Shown here: positions 6,387 to 8,908 of the stretch, piece after piece
Position numbering within the stretch: the stretch's first letter is position 1
How the letters are laid out: each line of letters opens with the position of its first letter
Assembly (NCBI GenBank): GCA_944354085.1
Contig: CALVPW010000136.1
Coordinates: forward strand, 1-8,908
Direction of reading: 5' to 3'
Origin: an uncultured Clostridia bacterium
Lineage (GTDB): Bacteria > Bacillota > Clostridia > Christensenellales > Borkfalkiaceae
DNA: 8,908 bases
Position numbers and translations under genes: made by a program
Notes under the pieces: generated by a model
What the model saw: only the letters and a program-made list of their open reading frames with translations
The model's database searches: none
Told to the model about the DNA's origin: nothing

Positions 6387-6415
6387 TTGACAGATCGCGC
6401 AAAAACGAGTACGAT
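6387..6415 (+). promoter_or_regulatory. Sigma-A promoter that starts on the acyltransferase ATG
   Basis: A perfect TTGACA (6387-6392) is followed after exactly 17 bp by TACGAT (6410-6415; four of six consensus bases). The usual start point seven bases past the -10 is A6422, the first base of the ATG. The GGAGG at 6416-6420 would then not be transcribed, and it is in any case only one base from the ATG, too close to serve as a ribosome site. Confidence 0.75.
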
Positions 6416-6421
6416 GGAGGT

Positions 6422-6943
6422 ATGAAACACAAACGCTCGCCGCTCGAACTCCGCGAATCGATCCAAGCCACGCTCGAGGGCTACCGCCGATTTGATTACG
6501 ATTATATCCCGTTCGGGAACAATTGGTTTATCCCCGACGCCGATTTCAAGTACCGCCAGGGTCTTGGCGGGCGGATCGTCACGGGATTTTTCCGCACCGT
6601 TTTGCAGCTTGCGGCGCCCATCCTGTTAAAGGTCGTCTACGGCTGCCGCGTGGTGGGAAAGGAAAACCGCCGCGCCCTCAAAAAGCAGGGCGCGATCGCC
6701 GTGTGCGATCATATGTCCTATCTGGATACGCTGTTCGTGCGCGCGGCGCTCGGGCATTACCGCTCCTTCCACACGATGGCGCCGTGGAACAACAAGCGGG
6801 GCGTGGGCGGCTGGTTCATGCGGCACGCGGGCATGTGGGCGTTCAGCAGCAACCTCACCGCCACCAAAAACCTGATGCGGGAGATGGAACGCAGGCTCGC
6901 GCAGGGGAAATTCATCAACTTTTACGCCGAACAGGCGATGTGA
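6422..6943 (+). CDS. PlsC-type lysophospholipid acyltransferase, N-terminal part, cut by an in-frame TGA
   Basis: Encodes 173 residues up to the TGA at 6941-6943. The same frame then continues without another stop to 7231, giving 268 amino acids plus the interrupted codon, a normal size for the family. Residues 94-102 (VCDHMSYLD) carry the catalytic H(x4)D motif (His97, Asp102). Residues 53-72 are a hydrophobic segment likely to lie in the membrane. INFYAEQAM (165-173) is the position of the EGT-like motif. From memory of related proteins the next residues are usually Trp-Trp or Trp-x before NYxKPRP, so the TGA probably replaces a Trp codon. The family transfers an acyl chain from acyl-ACP or acyl-CoA to lysophosphatidic acid or a related lipid at the inner membrane face. 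The start ATG coincides with the predicted transcription start. TGA ends other genes here, so this is most likely a nonsense mutation or sequencing error, with readthrough less likely. Confidence 0.8.
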   Translation: MKHKRSPLELRESIQATLEGYRRFDYDYIPFGNNWFIPDADFKYRQGLGGRIVTGFFRTVLQLAAPILLKVVYGCRVVGKENRRALKKQGAIAVCDHMSYLDTLFVRAALGHYRSFHTMAPWNNKRGVGGWFMRHAGMWAFSSNLTATKNLMREMERRLAQGKFINFYAEQAM

Positions 6944-7231
6944 GTGAACTATCAAAAGCCCCGCCCCATGAAGGACGGCGCGTTCTATTACGCGGTCAAG
7001 TTCGGCGTGCCCGTGCTGCCCGTCTTCTGCACCTTCCGAAAGGACAAAAAAGGGCGTATGCGCCGCCTGCGCATCCACATCCTGCCCGCGGTCTATGCCG
7101 ACGAAACGCTGCCCCGTCCCGCCCGCATCGCCAAAATGAAGGCGGATGCCGAGGCTGCATGGCGGGCGTGTTACGAGAAAGCGTATCAAAAACCGCTCGA
7201 ATATCTGCCCGACCGCAGAACGCATAAATAA
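6944..7231 (+). CDS. PlsC-type acyltransferase, C-terminal part after the TGA
   Basis: Continues the frame of the preceding part directly after its TGA. It encodes 95 residues if a GTG at 6944-6946 is used as start. NYQKPRP (2-8), then KDGAFYYAVKFGVPVLPVF, is the conserved region following the EGT-like motif in these acyltransferases, in which a lipid-binding surface and a hydrophobic strand follow the active site. The end is basic (PDRRTHK). No good ribosome site precedes the GTG, though ATGTGAGTG could allow re-initiation by a terminating ribosome. Without the H(x4)D motif this part alone cannot be an active enzyme. Treat it with the upstream part as one broken or recoded gene. Confidence 0.7.
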   Translation: MNYQKPRPMKDGAFYYAVKFGVPVLPVFCTFRKDKKGRMRRLRIHILPAVYADETLPRPARIAKMKADAEAAWRACYEKAYQKPLEYLPDRRTHK

Positions 7232-7262
7232 AACGATCCCGCCAAGCTTGGCGGGATCGTTT
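7231..7262 (+). terminator. Intrinsic terminator of the acyltransferase gene
   Basis: AAACGATCCCGCC (7231-7243) pairs perfectly with GGCGGGATCGTTT (7250-7262) around AAGCTT: a 13-bp stem that begins on the last base of the TAA stop. The plus-strand tail is TTTGTTGT. On the minus strand the stem is followed by TTTTATTTATG, so it may work in both directions and also catch transcripts of the converging glycosyltransferase gene. Confidence 0.85.
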
Positions 7263-7284
7263 GTTGTAAAGAGGCGCCGCCGAA

Positions 7285-7298
7285 CGGGATATATCCCG
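7285..7298. other. Perfect 14-bp palindrome between converging genes
   Basis: CGGGATATATCCCG is its own reverse complement. It lies between the two facing terminators. It has no T tract and no neighbouring promoter, so its role, if any, is unknown. Confidence 0.4.
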
Positions 7299-7311
7299 CC
7301 CGTGCCGATGC

Positions 7312-7346
7312 AAACCGCCCGTCCGCGGGATGCTGCGGACGGGCGG
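7312..7346 (-). terminator. Terminator of the glycosyltransferase gene
   Basis: On the minus strand CCGCCCGTCCGC (7346-7335) and GCGGACGGGCGG (7326-7315) form a perfect 12-bp stem with an 8-nt loop, followed by only TTT (7314-7312). It begins 18 bases after the stop codon (7366-7364). The T tract is short, but the stem is very GC-rich. Confidence 0.7.
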
Positions 7347-7363
7347 GAAAACGATCGTCGGAC

Positions 7364-8722
7364 TTAGGCGGAGATGTCGTCCTGTTCGGGCGGTTTCTCG
7401 GTTTTGGGCGTTTCGCTCGCCTTTGTCGCTTTGTCTGCCGCGCCGTCGTAATGCTGGCGCTCGCTCTGCTCCCACGCGAGGCGGTTCTGCCTGCGGGCGC
7501 GGATGCGGCTTTGCAGATAGATGGGCAGATATTCGAGCAGAAAGAAGGGGGAAAAGAGGAGCGTCGCCGCGATCTCGCCGCGGCTCAAAACGGTAAACGC
7601 CTCGCGGCTGGCGATCATGGCGAGCGCGGAGTAGGTAAAGAGCAGGACGTACAGCACCCCGAAGGGGATGCCCACCAAAACGGTGGCTGCCTTCACGCAC
7701 GGGAGCCACGCCCTTTGGAAGGCGAACACCATCGAGATGATGCCTCCCGCAAGGATGGTGAGGATGGAGACCGCCGCGAACATCGCCAAAGGATATACGC
7801 CGTACAGGCATTCGAGTTCCGCCTTGCTCATCTTGCCGCGCTGTTTTGCCTGTTCGAGGATGCGCTTTTTGTACTTATCGTCGCATTGGGCGTACCCCGT
7901 GAGCCAGCGCAGGCGGCGGTTATACGTGTCGCGGTGGCTGATCGCCTCCTCGGTGTACAGCACCGCATAGGGATAGTAAAAGGACTTGAACCCTTTGAGC
8001 AGCGAATCCAGCCGCAGTTCGTAATCTTCGGTGAGGGAGCGGTACGGCCACCCGCCGATCGTCTCTATCAGGCGGCGGCGGACCATCATGCCCTGCCCCG
8101 TGAGGGCGAGGGGAATATCCTTTTGGATGCGCCAGCGGTTGCCCAGATCGTCGAGCATCGCCCACGTGAGAGCGGAATTGTTGGAAAATACGGTGCGCTT
8201 CGACTTATCGCCGAAGCAATTTTTCATATATTTGCGGGTGAGGAAAATGTCGTATTCCTCCCATTCGAGCGCGTTGTTGAGTTCGCGCACGTAGGAGGGC
8301 GCGAGCACACCGTCCGCATCGACGATGACGAACGCATCGTACGACGCCAGTTCTTCGGGCGTGAGCGCATGGAAAAAGGCGTCCAAAACGTCGCCCTTGC
8401 ACGTCTGTTCGGGGACGACGAGCACGCGCGCGCCCATCTCCTGCGCCAAGCGGATGGTGGGATCGTTCGCGTCCTTGACGATGACGTTCACGTCAAAGGG
8501 GCCGTCGTAATCCTGACGGCGGATGGATCCGAACAGATCGCCGATGACCGCGCTCTCGTTGCGCGCGGGCACGACGATGCCGATCTTGCGTTTTTGTTCG
8601 GCTTTTCGGTAGGGCGGCTTTTTGAACGCGCAAAAAAATCCGACCATGCGCGGCATATACAAGAGCACCGCAAGGGCAGAGAGCACGATATAGGCGATCA
8701 GGATCCCGTGTACGAGCTGCAT
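7364..8722 (-). CDS. Membrane glycosyltransferase, family 2
   Basis: Encodes 452 residues; GGAGG (8734-8730) lies seven bases before the ATG at 8722. Residues 5-25 form a first membrane helix. The cytoplasmic GT-A domain has VVPARNES (50-57) for nucleotide-sugar binding, IVDADG (133-138) with the metal-binding DxD (Asp135, Asp137), GQGMMVRR (209-216), the TED motif with the likely catalytic Asp233, and RRLRW (269-273), equivalent to the Q/RxxRW motif of processive enzymes. Membrane helices follow at about 310-333 and 345-371, and a further hydrophobic stretch lies at 385-402. The tail (403-452) is charged and rich in Lys, Glu, Pro and Gln. The motif set resembles processive beta-glycosyltransferases making extracellular polysaccharide (cellulose or hyaluronan synthase-like), but the product sugar cannot be read from the sequence. 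No partner export genes are in view. It appears monocistronic with the terminator at 7312-7346, and the structured region upstream (8730-8890) suggests leader-based control. Confidence 0.93.
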   Translation of the reverse strand: MQLVHGILIAYIVLSALAVLLYMPRMVGFFCAFKKPPYRKAEQKRKIGIVVPARNESAVIGDLFGSIRRQDYDGPFDVNVIVKDANDPTIRLAQEMGARVLVVPEQTCKGDVLDAFFHALTPEELASYDAFVIVDADGVLAPSYVRELNNALEWEEYDIFLTRKYMKNCFGDKSKRTVFSNNSALTWAMLDDLGNRWRIQKDIPLALTGQGMMVRRRLIETIGGWPYRSLTEDYELRLDSLLKGFKSFYYPYAVLYTEEAISHRDTYNRRLRWLTGYAQCDDKYKKRILEQAKQRGKMSKAELECLYGVYPLAMFAAVSILTILAGGIISMVFAFQRAWLPCVKAATVLVGIPFGVLYVLLFTYSALAMIASREAFTVLSRGEIAATLLFSPFFLLEYLPIYLQSRIRARRQNRLAWEQSERQHYDGAADKATKASETPKTEKPPEQDDISA

Positions 8723-8729
8723 GCGCCGT

Positions 8730-8777
8730 CCTCCGTATCATCGTAACTTACAGTATACTGTAAGGGAGCAATACGGA
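8730..8777 (-). promoter_or_regulatory. Possible Shine-Dalgarno-sequestering hairpin of the glycosyltransferase leader
   Basis: On the minus strand TCCGTAT (8777-8771) is perfectly complementary to ATACGGA (8738-8732), and the latter contains the first three bases of the GGAGG ribosome site (8734-8730). The nested palindrome at 8747-8764 forms an inner stem. If the message begins upstream of 8777, this would hide part of the ribosome site. Alternatively TTGCTC (8771-8766) and TACGAT (8745-8740), 20 bp apart, could be a promoter, but its start point would fall within the ribosome site. Confidence 0.45.
8747..8764. promoter_or_regulatory. Perfect 18-bp palindrome, possible operator
   Basis: CTTACAGTATACTGTAAG is exactly self-complementary and lies 25 bp upstream of the glycosyltransferase ATG. 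Its size and 9+9 symmetry fit a dimeric repressor or a MerR-type site; MerR regulators use operators of this length inside long promoter spacers, and a 20-bp spacer between TTGCTC and TACGAT would contain it. The centre TATACT could itself act as a -10 on either strand. As RNA it folds into a 7-bp hairpin with loop UAUA. No regulator gene is in the window. Confidence 0.6.
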
Positions 8778-8781
8778 CCCG

Positions 8782-8890
8782 ATCAAAAGCGTCGATTTTG
8801 CGGTGATCCATTGTTGAAAGGCTTGCCCGTGCCACGCGGCACGCGCGGCGCCTTTCGCCGCGGCTGACCGCAAAATAAACTGCTTTTGAT
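8782..8890. other. Long nested imperfect hairpin (candidate structured RNA or small inverted repeat)
   Basis: Four nested helices are visible. ATCAAAAGC (8782-8790) pairs with GCTTTTGAT (8882-8890), 9 bp. ATTTTGCGGT (8795-8804) pairs with ACCGCAAAAT (8867-8876), 10 bp. GAAAGGC (8816-8822) pairs with GCCTTTC (8850-8856), 7 bp. CGTGCC (8828-8833) pairs with GGCACG (8838-8843) around ACGC. The internal loops are 4/5 nt, then about 11/10 nt, then 5/6 nt. No reading frame of note crosses it. On the minus strand it would form the 5' part of the glycosyltransferase leader. It matches no RNA family I can recognise; a 6S-like RNA, an orphan riboswitch-like leader or a small inverted-repeat element are all possible. 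The window ends 18 bases later, so it may continue. Confidence 0.6.
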
Positions 8891-8908
8891 TGCTTTGCAC
8901 CTTTTGCG

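Noticed and set aside
6356..6421. An N-terminal extension of the acyltransferase (start at 6356)
   Set aside because: It would overlap the terminator of the SSB-like gene and the promoter at 6387-6415, and translation would have to begin before the predicted transcription start.
6941..6943. Selenocysteine at the in-frame TGA
   Set aside because: No convincing SECIS-like hairpin follows the codon, and the family carries no redox Cys at this position; Trp is the expected residue.
7451..8746. A 431-residue plus-strand open frame opposite the glycosyltransferase
   Set aside because: Antisense shadow of a gene with clear GT2 motifs. The product is low-information and His/Arg/Glu-rich, with no ribosome site.

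Overview
The window looks like chromosomal DNA from a GC-rich member of the Clostridia (Bacillota), probably an uncultured gut lineage. This is inference from several signs: Shine-Dalgarno sites of the GGAGG type, textbook sigma-A promoters (TTGACA / TATAAT with 17 bp spacing), many U-tailed intrinsic terminators, a sporulation-type (PdaB-like) polysaccharide deacetylase, a ComF protein, and palindromic intergenic repeats of a style common in gut Clostridia. TGA is used as a normal stop by comF and the deacetylase gene. I see no phage, transposase, CRISPR array, tRNA or rRNA.

Layout from left to right. Bases 1-52 hold only the terminator of something upstream. A small minus-strand gene (188-421, with its own terminator at 120-143) diverges from a strong promoter (482-510) that drives a large lipoprotein gene (579-2987). 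This 802-residue protein has a lipobox at the N-terminus, a long beta-rich extracellular region and a C-terminal membrane helix with an acidic tail. It ends in an unusually elaborate hairpin (2997-3076). An AT-rich promoter (3158-3186) then drives a small zinc-ribbon protein with an extremely acidic tail (3241-3723), closed by a 14-bp terminator. Two tandem palindromic repeats (3805-3911) separate it from comF (3936-4664), which has its own terminator. A PdaB-like deacetylase (4851-5615) and a duplicated-OB-fold SSB-like protein (5640-6341) follow as a probable two-gene unit, 24 bp apart, ended by a terminator.

Next comes a PlsC-type acyltransferase (6422-7231) under a strong promoter placed so that transcription should start on the ATG itself (a leaderless message). 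Its frame is cut by a single in-frame TGA at 6941-6943, inside a conserved motif. It converges on a minus-strand membrane glycosyltransferase (7364-8722); three hairpins lie in the 130 bp between them. Upstream of the glycosyltransferase is a highly structured region (8730-8890) with a nested long imperfect hairpin, an 18-bp perfect palindrome, and an inverted repeat that would pair with part of the Shine-Dalgarno site. This resembles the layout of a cis-regulatory RNA leader, although an operator or small mobile repeat cannot be excluded.

Taken together the window is mostly envelope functions (lipoprotein, peptidoglycan or spore deacetylase, phospholipid acyltransferase, glycosyltransferase) with two DNA-handling genes (comF, ssb-like). 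The genes are mostly separate transcription units and not one system. The best candidates for something undescribed are the structured leader at the right edge, the leaderless and TGA-interrupted acyltransferase, the doubly anchored lipoprotein with its structured 3' end, and the zinc-ribbon acidic protein.
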